This document shows, piece by piece, positions 25,201-35,498 of a stretch of DNA of 64,000 nt. The notes beneath the pieces were generated by a model that made no database searches, was not told the origin of the DNA, and saw only the letters and a program-made list of their open reading frames with translations. The position numbers were made by a program, and so were the translations under genes. Numbering within the stretch: position 1 is the first letter of the stretch; each line of letters begins with the position of its first letter. The DNA is from Pseudoscleropodium purum (taxonomy: Eukaryota > Streptophyta > Bryopsida > Hypnales > Brachytheciaceae): assembly GCA_963969395.1 (NCBI GenBank), contig OZ017796.1:7318501-7382500 (forward strand), in the 5' to 3' direction.

Positions 25201-25927
25201 TTGGCAATGTCTTCACTCACATGATGGAACATAACTTTGAATTCCGTTAGGTCAGTGAGACAGTGCATGAGCTGACATGATCCAAAAGTCTGCAGCTCTG
25301 AACGATTAAAAATCAGTAACAGAGTCAAACTGTCGGTGGTGAGATTGGAGGGATGGATTGGATTGTTTCTTTAATCTTAAAATGTCTTTGAGACACAAAT
25401 GGTGATTTCATTGCAAGAGTAAAATAAAAACAAAAACCCAGTCGAATCTTATGGCCTGGAGAGGTCAGCAAGCAAGGTAAGCTTAACACCAAACATACTG
25501 TAAGTCAGGCGGGAACAAAGAGAAGCTGCCACAGGGCACCTTTGCCGGTCCAACGGAAGCGGCCTCAAGACTTCAATTCCCTCTTTGTGGGAGGATTGCG
25601 GCTTTTGCATTCCAAATCGTTCCAGTTGAAGAAAAATTCCGAGAATCCTTAAAAGTAGCATTCCCTATGACTTGCTTTGAAGTCGTCAGTTGCAAGTAAA
25701 GGACTATCAACATCTCCATAGTTATCTTGCAACGAAATTCCGTTTCATTTGTTCCCTCCCGGACAAACACTCCCCCCCTCCCTCCCCCCCTCCAAAAAAA
25801 AATAAAAATCTCCATAGCCAGGATCCATCAATATTTACAGCAAAGTAGTTCATAATGTCAAAGAGATGAACTCCGCCTCCTTCCCGGTTTCAATTTAGGA
25901 AAGAAGATTTTATTTTTTAATTTATTT
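22290..25927. other. Gene-free stretch
   Basis: AT-rich to about 24.1 kb, with an (AG)n run at about 23271-23287. From about 24.18 to 25.8 kb composition is more balanced, but no open frame shows a recognisable domain or splice-consistent exon chain. Confidence 0.5.
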
Positions 25928-25932
25928 TTAAA

Positions 25933-26515
25933 CCCCTAAAGGATCGAATGACCATTGAACTTAAGCAAGCAATCTCGGGTAGGTGCGTATGAAGTCAATT
26001 TTTAATGGATGTTCTTAAATTTTGACCCAAGGTGTAAACATGTACTCCCTTAGTGGGAATATAATTTTTTTTTCCAATCGGGTGTTCAGATCAAAAGTTA
26101 TATTGCCTTGAACTTTAAAGGTAGTTTGGGCAGTTTCGAGCAGCATGTGCAAAACTCCTCCGATAATTTTGAAACTTGGCAAGTATATAACTTTTATGAT
26201 ATAAATTGCAAATGTCCAAAAAAAAAATAACTATGTACAGTGTAAAAATCTCACTTCAGGAGGAGTTAAAGCCTGTTGGTCCTGTCGGGCAAGGTCGGAA
26301 AAAAACTTTTTCTCCTAACTTCAAATGTTATAATCTTTCAATTTGTGCGGTCAAAGTTTTTGAAAATTTTTCCCCACGTTCCCAAATAAGTCTAATTCAA
26401 ATTTATGTAGTTGAATTTTGAAAAAAAAAACTTTATTTTTATTTTTTTCTTGTTGCCCTAAAAATTATCAGTTTTTGACAATTTATGTCCAAAATGTGCC
26501 TCGGTCCTTTAGGGG
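25933..26515 (+). mobile_element. TTAA-flanked element of family C, copy 1 (583 bp)
   Basis: The left terminus reads CCCCTAAAGGATCGA after a TTAAA; the right terminus, read inward, is CCCCTAAAGGACCGAGG next to TTAA (26516-26519). The internal sequence matches 27348-27931 throughout. The ends (CCCC...GGGG beside TTAA) again fit a piggyBac-like nonautonomous element. No coding sequence. Confidence 0.7.
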
Positions 26516-26574
26516 TTAACACAAGTGTGTTAAGGAAATACACTGCAAGGGGTTTCCATTAGGAGGAGAGGTTG

Positions 26575-26670
26575 ATTTCACACTAGGTAAAGAACCTCCT
26601 GCCACCAAGGTATTGAACCCGGAACCACGCCATTCGGTTTGGATACCTTACCACCATCACCTGATAGATA
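26575..26670 (-). mobile_element. SINE-like fragment with pol III boxes
   Basis: On the minus strand TGGTGGTAAGG (26646-26656) resembles a tRNA A box. GGTTCAATACC (26609-26619) matches the B-box consensus with one change. Spacing is tRNA-like. It fits a tRNA-derived SINE head, but there is no full cloverleaf and no second copy in this window. Confidence 0.4.
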
Positions 26671-26969
26671 AGAATCATCTTGGACTGAGGAAAAAAGACT
26701 TTGGTTTATAGTGAAATAGGAGGTGGAAATTATCATTTTTAAACGTATGCTTGCACTTGGTGTCAACACTATTCACTCCTAATGCAAAAAAGACCCATTA
26801 TTCTACTATTGCATGAGAGGTCCTTAGAAGCTCTCGAAGAATGGATTTGGGTACTCCCATTTGGTAAAATTTGGGGTAATTATACTTGGGATCTTTTTCC
26901 TCAGCTTTAGAATGGCTTTATTTAAGACAATTGTTACAAGCATTCATGAGGTTGTGGATGCTTGCTTAA

Positions 26970-27343
26970 CCCCTAAAAGATCAAGTGGCATTTTCAATCA
27001 TCCATTTAGGAATGGAGTTTTCATTTTTTTTGGTTTGAATTTTTCACAAAACATGTGGATGAGGAGTAGCTTTAAGGCACAATAATTTTCATAAATTTTT
27101 ACTACATGGTTAAAAAAATTATTCTAGGATATGGAGTTTCTTTTGGAGCTTGGTCAACCGAGGCAAATTCGAAAAATTCACCTTTCTGTATAATAAAAAT
27201 TTGAATTTTGTTTTCTAGATTTATACGTAGGTGCAAAACTTTGAATCAAAACGGTTTGATTAATGAGATGAAAGTTATGAGGGGATTTAGTTTGTACGTA
27301 GGTATAGAATCTTTATTCTAAACTAAACTTTGAAATCCTTTAT
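26970..27343 (-). mobile_element. TTAA-flanked repeat of family B, copy 2 (inverted)
   Basis: Reverse-complement relative of 9018-9428, bordered by TTAA at 26966-26969 and 27344-27347. The second TTAA is shared with the left border of the family C element that follows directly. It starts CCCCTAAAAGATCAAG. Noncoding. Confidence 0.6.
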
Positions 27344-27347
27344 TTAA

Positions 27348-27931
27348 CCCTAAAAGACCAAATTGTTGTTGAACCTACGCAATGATCTTCAGTAGGTGTA
27401 TATGAAGTCATTTTCAAACGAATACTCTTCAAATTTTGATACAAAATCTGAACATGTACTACCTCACTATCTCCTTAATGATAATATAATTTTTTTTTTG
27501 TGATCAAGTGCTTAGATCAGAAGTTATGCTGCCTTAAACTTTTGGAGCAGCCTTGACAACTTTAAGCAACATGCATGTACAAAAATCTTCTTATAATTTT
27601 GAAAATTAGCAAGTATATAACTGCATGATACAAGATGAAAATGCAAAAAAATCCATATATAGTGTAAAAATCTTACTTTAAAAAGAGTGAAAAATCTACT
27701 AGCTTTGTTTGGCAAGATTAAGACAACTTTTTTTTTCCTTCTAACTTCCAACGTTGTAATCTTTGAATTTGTGTGGTCAAAGTTTTTAAATATTTTCTCT
27801 ACATTCCCACACTAGTAGTCTAGTAAAATTTTGTGTGGTTGAGTTCTAAAAGAGTTTCATTTATTTCTCACTCCCTTGAAAAGTGTCGGTTTCACAATTT
27901 GTGCCCCAAATTTGCCTCCATCTTCTAGTGG
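27348..27931 (+). mobile_element. TTAA-flanked element of family C, copy 2 (584 bp)
   Basis: Same length (584 against 583 bp) and orientation as copy 1, begins CCCTAAAAGACC after TTAA and ends CTAGTGG before TCAA, a decayed TTAA. More diverged than copy 1. It abuts the inverted family B copy on its left. Confidence 0.65.
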
Positions 27932-28029
27932 TCAACGCAATTTTCAATATTTTTGAAATAAAAATAATAAAAAATTGACCATTTCCAATTCTACAACTGA
28001 ATTCTTTTTGATTTGCCCAAATTGCTTAC

Positions 28030-28225
28030 GTCATAAAAAAACACATTTCATACAATAACTTTAAAACCATACATGTAAAAGTTATGAAAATTATTGAGCC
28101 TTAAGGAAAAACCTTGTCCATGTGTTGTGTGAAAATTCCAGCAAATGAAAACAACAATTCCATTTGTAGTGAGTTGCCCCAAATCACTATGTTGCCAAAA
28201 AACATAGCTTGATCCCCTAGGGGAC
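28030..28225 (+). repeat. Partial family B repeat, copy 3
   Basis: Matches 9240-9428, sharing CATACAATAACTTT, GTTATGAAAATTATTG, CCATTTGTAGTGAG and a CCCCTAGGGG-type end. The left part is missing or too diverged. Confidence 0.55.
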
Positions 28226-28650
28226 CAAGCTAATTAACCTTGAAAAAATGCAACCCCCCATGATCCAGGTAGTTACCAAAATTCTTTAATTAATGAACCA
28301 ATAGGTGCATTTTTTTGTTTCAAGTGAAGTCATTCATTGAACCTTAAAGGTTCATAGCATCCTTACAAGGTTTAATGGGTTAGTATACTATAAAACATAA
28401 TCAAATGATAGAAATTGGATAGGAATTTTTTGGGGAGTTTTCTTTAGGAAAGGAGAAGAAACAAATCCATGAGCCCACTACGTAAAAAGAAATAAGTTAT
28501 CAATCAATCTCTTCACCATTTTTCTTCTCTGGCTTATTAACCCTCAAAGGAAGCAACTCTTATGAAAAAGATAGTCACCAAAATGCTCCAATTATGGAAC
28601 CAATGGGTGCAATCTTTATTTCAAATCATTCATCAGACACTTCTGGTCCT

Positions 28651-28682
28651 CAATGTTGTTCAGGTACCCTTGAACAACATTG
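28651..28682. repeat. Perfect 12-bp stem hairpin
   Basis: CAATGTTGTTCA at 28651-28662 pairs perfectly with TGAACAACATTG at 28671-28682 across an 8-nt loop. A third partial copy of the right arm follows at about 28690. Confidence 0.75.
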
Positions 28683-28754
28683 TATAAACCCTTGAACAAC
28701 GTTAAATAAAGAGAGTTAGTTCAGATTCCACTTTGAGATTGAAAAAAAAAGACA

Positions 28755-28804
28755 GTTACGTAGGCCATTATCAAAAAACACTATTGATAATGGCCATACA
28801 TAAC
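28755..28804. repeat. Hairpin with about 20-bp stem
   Basis: The arms GGCCATTATCAA (28763-28774) and TTGATAATGGCC (28784-28795) pair perfectly, and pairing extends outward with two mismatches to GTTA/TAAC. The loop is about 9 nt. It lies 70 bp from the other hairpin. Confidence 0.75.
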
Positions 28805-30504
28805 TGATAAAAGTCATTAAACAAACTTTCATATTGTGGTGATACCATTGATTAAAATTTTTTTGAACAATTACAATCCTTTGTTCTTCTATATTGCACA
28901 TATAACTTTGATTTCTGGCTTCTTTAATGACATGTAATATGGACTTAAAGCATTCATGAATTGTATAATCTAAATGTATACATAATTTAATATGTTTATG
29001 TTGTATCCATAATTCAATAATTCATATGTTTTGTGTATATATAATATATGTTTGTGAATCAAATAATTCAATATATTGTAATTTCAATTAATTATATATT
29101 TATGTATACAATGAAACAACTAATATTTGTTTTAATTTACATAATGTTATAATTTATGTATTTAATGATTCAATCCTTTTTTGTGTTAACATTGTTGGAA
29201 TTGATATTGATTTAATTAATACATGCTTAGAAAAAAAAAGACAATATAAATATATAGAGTTTAAGATTTTATTAATATAAATATATAGGGTTTGCATTTA
29301 GTATAGAAGCTTTAGGATTTAGTACATCAATTACTTTTCTTTTTGTCTAAAATCTTAGTATCAATTTTGCCTTTCATTGGTACAAACTCTAGTTTTTTTT
29401 CGACAATGGGTATTTGAAAATTCTCAATCTCTCTTTGCAAAAAAAATAGTTTTGTTACAATTGTATGTTTTTTGTATAACTATATTTTGAATTCATTAAA
29501 CGAATTGAGGTATATGATTATGGACAACATCTTTCCTAGTTAATATGAAGTTTTAGTCAAAAAGGATTATTTATTGTAATTGTTCATGTTGGTGAGCCTT
29601 ATAATAATGATTACCATATATTTGGCAATGGTGATTCTTAGAATTTAGGGGTCACTTCCATCATGTAGTGATTTAGGGCTTACACAATAAATAAATGCAT
29701 TATGTATAATTGAAATCCAAAAATCATTGCAAGTATCCATGCCTATCTTAAGTTTTTAAATTGAAGATGCAATCATAATGTTTTTTATTTAATTGACATG
29801 TATAATTTTGAATGATGATGTACTATCATGTCATTATTTGAGGACTACATCATAGCGTATGATGGTACTTCATCTACAGTGATGTGCTCTATAATCATTG
29901 GAGGCCCATATCATAGCCTATGACGCAACTTACGTTAGTTTGTCAATATCCAAATAGGGCTCCGACCTATTAAAAAAAGTATCTGGTTATTTAGTGATTA
30001 GTATTTGGTTATTTATTTTCTTGGAAGAATTACATTGATGTGCACCAATAATGCCAAAATGGGGCCACATCCAAGTGATTATGCTTTAAACTAGAAATAA
30101 ATGCCAGTGTAGTTTTGTTTCCAAATTAAACCAAAGTGCCCATGTTAAAATCTTATCAATTAAAAGTTACACAATAATTCTAATTTGTATGCCATTGGGC
30201 TCTCTAGAACTTATACCTTGGTAATGAACTTTAGTTTAAAAGTACCATGATCTAAGTAAATTTTATTAATTTCTTTGTTGTTAAATCCCACACTTATAAA
30301 CCAAAACCTTCACCAATTCCACAACGAGCGAGCAATTGTGATATTCAAAAGGAATCCTAAGCCCCCCCAATGCTTAAGGGGTGTGGATTTAAGTACCACT
30401 TACCTCCGTACTAATTGTAAGGGAAGTAAAATGTTGTATTTATCCCCTTCAAGCGAGTGGTGGTTAATCCTACATTGGGAAATCATGACCCCCTTAGCTT
30501 GGTC

Positions 30505-31001
30505 GGGGTGAATGGACCCGCTCACTCGTCCCCGAAAGAAAACCCTGAAATTTTTTATTTGCCACGCATGATAAAATCATTAGAAGATTTTTGGGGCCTC
30601 TGGATGCCTGCGAGTTATCACAGCTTGCGAATGTAGGAAACAGGTTCGGCACAACGGTTTGACGTGGTTGAGACCTTGCCACGTCATTGACCAAAAAAGA
30701 ATTAAAATTAAATTTTTTTTAAAATTTGGAGACTAAATTTTATTTTTTTTAAATTCTGACAACGGGCCGTCCCTCTCGTTGCGGGGAATAGTGGCGGGGG
30801 AATAGGCCCAAAACAGGCTTTTGAGCCCCCCAAAACTCTTCTAATGTTTCAAATTCTGAATTCATATTTGCAATGAGAGGCCCCAAATTAGCTAGGAAAG
30901 GTGTGTTAGGTAATTTAATCAAGCACAATATAGGGGACCTTTTTTTTACTTGCACACCTCGATTGACTTGGGGGGGATGAGTGAGGGGGTCAATTCACCC
31001 C
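30505..31001. mobile_element. G-rich-ended MITE-like element, copy 2 (497 bp)
   Basis: The termini GGGGTGAATGGACCCGCTCA and, read inward from the right, GGGGTGAATTGACCCCCTCA form inverted repeats of about 30 bp. Internal sequence from about 30830 matches the short copy at 2030-2258. No target duplication or coding was recognised. Confidence 0.65.
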
Positions 31002-31560
31002 AACCTTTAGAGCATCGCCACCCTTGCCCTGGATCTGGTTCCTAGTTGGTTTATCATGAGCCAAGGCTAATTTCGTTCCCCCACCGGGAACTCCCTGTCT
31101 CTCCCTGTCCCCCTGGCCATGGAGAAAAATGTAGGTTGGCCGCCAACCTTCAAAGCCCGCTCACTAGTTCCGCCGCAATTATTTTTGTCATAAGATTCTT
31201 GTTTTTTCTCGATTTTCACTTTTCAATTGATTGCCTACTATAGACACTATTAATTGTTTCACTATTCACTACTTGGCACTCTTAGCACTAATGATTGTTT
31301 GACAGAGTTGCATTTGGTTGAAGCTTGGTTGTGGCTAGGAACTTTTTTGGAAGTTTTCTTTTTTATCAAGTGAAATTGAATTTCATTGTTAATAACAAGT
31401 TTTGTTTTCAATTTAGGTTGAAAAAACCTAAAACAAACAAAAAAGAATTGTGATTCCCTCTTCAATTAACAACTTTTAAAACAATATGAGGGAATGTTTA
31501 GTATTTAGGATGAAAGTCCTAAAAACATAAGAATAAAATTAAAATTAAAACTTTCAATTA

Positions 31561-31756
31561 CAACCTTGACTTGTTTAAATCTATAACCTTTAAAATATAA
31601 AGGTGTGTTTTGGAATCAATGGTTCAACAATTCACACCTTATCTTCTTAAAGATTTTACAACCTTGACTTGTTTAAATCTATAACCTTTAAAATATGAAG
31701 GCATGTTTTGGAACCAAGGGTTCAACAATTTATACCTTATATTCTTAAAGATTTTA
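31561..31756 (+). repeat. Tandem duplication, 2 x 98 bp
   Basis: Two head-to-tail copies starting CAACCTTGACTTGTTTAAAT at 31561 and 31659, with few differences. Confidence 0.8.
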
Positions 31757-31839
31757 GAGTGAAAGTCCTAAACAAAAGATAATAAAATAATACATACATA
31801 AAAATTTAAGATTATATAACTATGTATATAAAATTCAAA

Positions 31840-32080
31840 ATAAAGATCCTATAAATATGAATAAGTATATGTATATGTAGTAGATGTGTGTAATTTATTA
31901 GATATTTATATCAAATTAAAAAAGAAAGACCCTATAAATATTAATGAGTATATGTACTAAATGTGTGTAATTTATTAGATATTTATATAAAATAAAAAAT
32001 AAAGATCCTATAAATATTAATAAATATATGCATATATAATAGTTGTACGTAATGTAAAAGATAAAGCTTTTATTTTGAAT
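31840..32080 (+). repeat. Three AT-rich tandem units of about 77-84 bp
   Basis: Units recur from about 31843, 31927 and 32004, each with AGAYCCTATAAATATNAAT and TGTGTGTAATTTATTAGATA or a variant. Confidence 0.7.
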
Positions 32081-32534
32081 CCTTTTGTAATATGTTCATG
32101 TGGGCCACGACAAGTAGTCAAGAGTGCCAACAATATGCAACAATGAACAATGTCAAAAAATTAATTGCCTAATCGGGAAATTGAGAAGAAGTAAAAGATA
32201 ATTAACAGTTTTAGTGGAGGCTTGAGGGCGGGTATGGTTGGGGGAGTTGAGCACCGCCGGCTGTCGCAGCTTAGAATTTTGATTTTCTTAGTATACACCA
32301 AAATAGGAACGGAAACTAGTCATTAGCTAACCGGATCCGATTAGGTGGGGAAGGAAAACTCAGAATTAGCACGGAACGTGAAGTAGTGGGCTTCTTGGAT
32401 CTAATCCGGTCAGGAGTATCTAACGACGGAAACGGAATGTAACACGGATTAGGTCTAGGACCGGATGATGATGATGAACCGGATTATGATGGTAAACCGG
32501 ATTCATGATGACAAACCGGAAAGGGTCCAGGGAC

Positions 32535-32541
32535 TATAAAA
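32535..32541 (+). promoter_or_regulatory. TATA box of the 3.3-kb element
   Basis: TATAAAA lies 188 bp upstream of the ORF start. The same position is kept in copies 3 and 4 (minus strand, about 50280-50290 and 60555-60565), which supports a real internal promoter. Confidence 0.6.
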
Positions 32542-32722
32542 GGAGGAGCTTTCACTGTTGCACCCCCTTTTAGAAACTCGACCTTGAGTGCACGGTTGAG
32601 TTTTTGTCGTTTGTGCGTCTGTGCGTTTGCGTTCTGTTCATTTTGATTCCGGTTGAGATCGGAGAGAGGAAGTGAGGAACGGGACGTGCGGCTAGGAGAG
32701 AGTGAGGTAGATGTGAGTGGGA

Positions 32723-34381
32723 ATGCCTCAGCTACGTAGGTCGAGACAAGCGAGTCCCTTTGGAGGCGAGGTGAAGCTCCGGAAAGTCATTCCGGTTATT
32801 CCCTCCACAGAGCCGGAAAAGGCTGAACTCATGGATGATCTCAAATCCATGGGTTGCGTAGGGTTTGCCGAGAAACCTTGGGGTTTTAGGGAGGAGAGAA
32901 TGGTCAAGGAGCTCCTCGAAAAGTTGTCCAACCAGTTTGACAACACCGTGAGGGGAGCTCCCGTCAGCTGGAACGAGGGGATGTGGAGAGCGGTTTACGG
33001 TTTCCGGGCAGGAGGTTTGGGGATGGCGAGCCGGAAGGATGAGTTTGTCCGAGGGAAGTTCAAGGGAGCCGTCAACCCGAAGGACGGATACGCGGTCAAG
33101 GATTGCTTGGATGACCGACACCGTCGGCTCCTGCAATTCCTGGTTCCGGTTCTTCACCCGGAAAAGCCGACCAGGGTGACGATCACCCTCGGCAACACCA
33201 TTTTCGGTGCCCTCAGTGGTACCCGGAAAGTGGATTGGGCACGGATCATTTCCGATCTCGTGGCCCAGCTTGTTAGTAGGGTTGGGAAGAAAAGGGCCAC
33301 TCCAGTGTGCCCTTACCTCTTCCACCTCTATCGGGAGAACCAAGTCCTCACCGATACGGAGGAGAGGGCGTGGAAGACGCAAGAAGTGCTCCTGAAGTAT
33401 GGGGAGTCGGAGACGGATGACGAGGCGGAATCCGATTCCGGGTCAGACCGGGAGTCCAGCGAGGAAGAGGAGGAGCCGATGCCGCCGATCAAGCGACAGA
33501 AGCTGACGCCTCCACACAAGCGCGGGACGCCTCCCGGTCAAGACAAACCGGCCCCGGAGGAGAAACCGGAAGCCGAGAAGGCCAATTCCGGGGGAGATCC
33601 GGATATGCAAGATCCGTTCAACGGTCTGATCATCGTCCTCTGCAACATCAGGGCAGATTGGGAGGTCAAGCACAGGACGCTTGCGGCAATCGGCAAGTTG
33701 GTGGGTGCTGCACCGGACAGCAACTTGGCGGAACAAGTGGCGCAATGCATCACGAATCCGGAAGAGACCCGGAAGCAGGAAGCCGAGATCCGCCGGTTGC
33801 AGGAGGAGGTAGATAAACTGAAGGCAACACTTTTTGCCTATCAGGAAGACGTGACGGCCGCTCGGGAGATGGCGGAAGAGACTCGGAAGGTGACCGAGCA
33901 GATCAAGGCGGTCCTGGGAGAGACCGGAACGGCAGTGGCCAAGGCGAAGCTCTTCGACGAGAAGATCCACGAAGAGAAGAAACTATCCGGTTCCCGGATG
34001 GTCCGGATTCTCGCGGACTTCGCTGAGCAGGTGGAGACGGCAATGGTGGAGGGGCGGAAGGCAGCGGACCGGATCGAGGAGAGCAGCCGGAAGCTGACGG
34101 GAGCGACGTGCGACAAAGGTATTCACCTTTCAGATATCTCACTACCGGACCTCTTTCCGGATGCAACTATGGCGAAGGACAGGAAGGATTGGACTCCTGA
34201 GTCCAAGAAGTCTGCACGGACTGGGACTCCGGGCACGAGACCGGATATTACCATCGACCTGGAGTCTCCACCCGGACCGAATCCTGCGGAGGGGGAACGG
34301 GTCCGGAATTTGAGTGAAGTTTTCGAGGAGCTAGTCCCGGAGACCGGAAGCCCGACGATAGGATCTAGAGTTGTAGGGTAG
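32723..34381 (+). CDS. Element-encoded 552-aa protein with acidic linker and coiled coil
   Basis: Not assigned to a family with confidence. Start is the first in-frame ATG. Residues about 20-225 look globular and conserved between copies, with KPWGFREERM, VSWNEGMWRAVYGF, LGNTIFGALSG and CPYLFHLYREN stretches. Residues 228-252 are an acidic Ser/Glu/Asp tract; a basic IKRQK cluster (256-260) could serve nuclear entry. Residues about 345-425 are charged and heptad-like (coiled coil). The C-terminus (460-552) is Pro/Ser-rich with conserved PDITIDLES and LSEVFEELVP. There is no reverse transcriptase, integrase DDE, RNase H or protease signature. The layout would suit a gag-like or DNA-binding accessory protein. 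It is the only uninterrupted copy of four. Confidence 0.75.
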   Translation: MPQLRRSRQASPFGGEVKLRKVIPVIPSTEPEKAELMDDLKSMGCVGFAEKPWGFREERMVKELLEKLSNQFDNTVRGAPVSWNEGMWRAVYGFRAGGLGMASRKDEFVRGKFKGAVNPKDGYAVKDCLDDRHRRLLQFLVPVLHPEKPTRVTITLGNTIFGALSGTRKVDWARIISDLVAQLVSRVGKKRATPVCPYLFHLYRENQVLTDTEERAWKTQEVLLKYGESETDDEAESDSGSDRESSEEEEEPMPPIKRQKLTPPHKRGTPPGQDKPAPEEKPEAEKANSGGDPDMQDPFNGLIIVLCNIRADWEVKHRTLAAIGKLVGAAPDSNLAEQVAQCITNPEETRKQEAEIRRLQEEVDKLKATLFAYQEDVTAAREMAEETRKVTEQIKAVLGETGTAVAKAKLFDEKIHEEKKLSGSRMVRILADFAEQVETAMVEGRKAADRIEESSRKLTGATCDKGIHLSDISLPDLFPDATMAKDRKDWTPESKKSARTGTPGTRPDITIDLESPPGPNPAEGERVRNLSEVFEELVPETGSPTIGSRVVG

Positions 34382-35429
34382 ATAGGATTTTAATTTCAGT
34401 TAGGAGTAGGAGCGGATCCGGATCCGGATCCGGCTCAACAGTATTAGGTTAAACCGGAAAATTAGATTAGGGTGGCGACGGACCCCCACGGGTTTTCCGC
34501 TCCTTTTTGTGCTTTTAGGGTTTTTACCCTTTGTATATAAATCGGTTCCTGCGATGGGAACTGGGAGTTGTTCATTTTGCAAACTTCTTGTACTTTTCTA
34601 TTCTCCTCATTGTGTGTCTCTCTCCAGCGCGACAGGATTGTATGATGTGGAGTTAGGATAGTACGAGTTGGTTTGCAAGTGATTTCTCCCCTTGGTGTTT
34701 ATTTTCCGATCCTAGGTGCATGTGAGTAGGTACTGAAGAGTTGGGAGTGAACTTAGTTCCTCAGCACGTCTAGAGTTTGAGATTCCGGGTGAGAAAGCCG
34801 TTGTTAGGCTAGGCGGTTAGGGAGGGATTCCTTAGCTGCGCTAGAACTTCCGGGTGGGAAATCCGGTTGAGTGTCTGATCTCCTGTGAGGTCTCACCACC
34901 CGTATGGGTAACGGAAGAACTTTAGTTGATGTTGGAACGGACGGGTGCACTTGTAACCACCTGTCTTCGCACGGATCGGAAGTAGCATCAAGGTCGTTGT
35001 AGTACGAGAGGGTCGAGTGTGGGGTCTTTGTGTGACCTACGACCCGGATTGCTATCTGGGTTGTTGTGAAGGACCAAACCGGATCCGGATTAGCTTAGGA
35101 GTTTAGAAGGTAGGACAGTGGGTCTTCAGCCACTATAAGTCACGGAAGGAGTGGTGGGCCTACCACTCTCAAAATTAAGCGGCGACCCCTCTGATGGTGA
35201 AACAGAGGCAAAACTAAACCGGATAGGATTACGGGTACATAATGACCATCCAGACCGGATTGGTCAGGACGGATTTCCAGGATCGGAAGTTGTGAGATCC
35301 TGGGATTTGGGTATTTGTACAGACCGGATAGTTAGTAGGACCGGAAGAAGGAGTAATCCGGTCTATAGTTATCCGCTGTGGTAGTATTTCTGGTTCTAGA
35401 TCTAGGACCGGAAAGTAAGATTGGGATAC

Positions 35430-35498
35430 TGACTTAGCTTAACTGCTTAATAGAGCTAGATACTTCACAGGATCTCGTGGGTTCGATCTTTAGAGTCA
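35430..35498 (+). other. tRNA-like module inside the 3' end of the 3.3-kb element
   Basis: A 69-nt stretch has a possible acceptor stem (TGACT / AGTCA), an A-box-like TTAGCTTAACTGC, an AGAT/ATCT pair around an anticodon-like loop, and a B-box-like GGTTCGATCTT at 35480-35490. A-to-B spacing is about 46 nt, as in tRNA genes. The same module is in copies 1, 3 and 4. The cloverleaf is incomplete, so it is a tRNA-derived or tRNA-mimicking sequence, not a functional tRNA gene. Confidence 0.45.

Larger units (their letters stand above)
28226..30504. other. AT-rich intergenic stretch with two hairpins
   Basis: No gene supported. Two compact hairpins are listed separately. The remainder is AT-rich low-information sequence. 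Confidence 0.55.

Noticed and set aside
35430..35498. Functional tRNA gene
   Set aside because: 69 nt, incomplete stems and a non-canonical anticodon loop; part of a repeated element, so listed only as tRNA-like.
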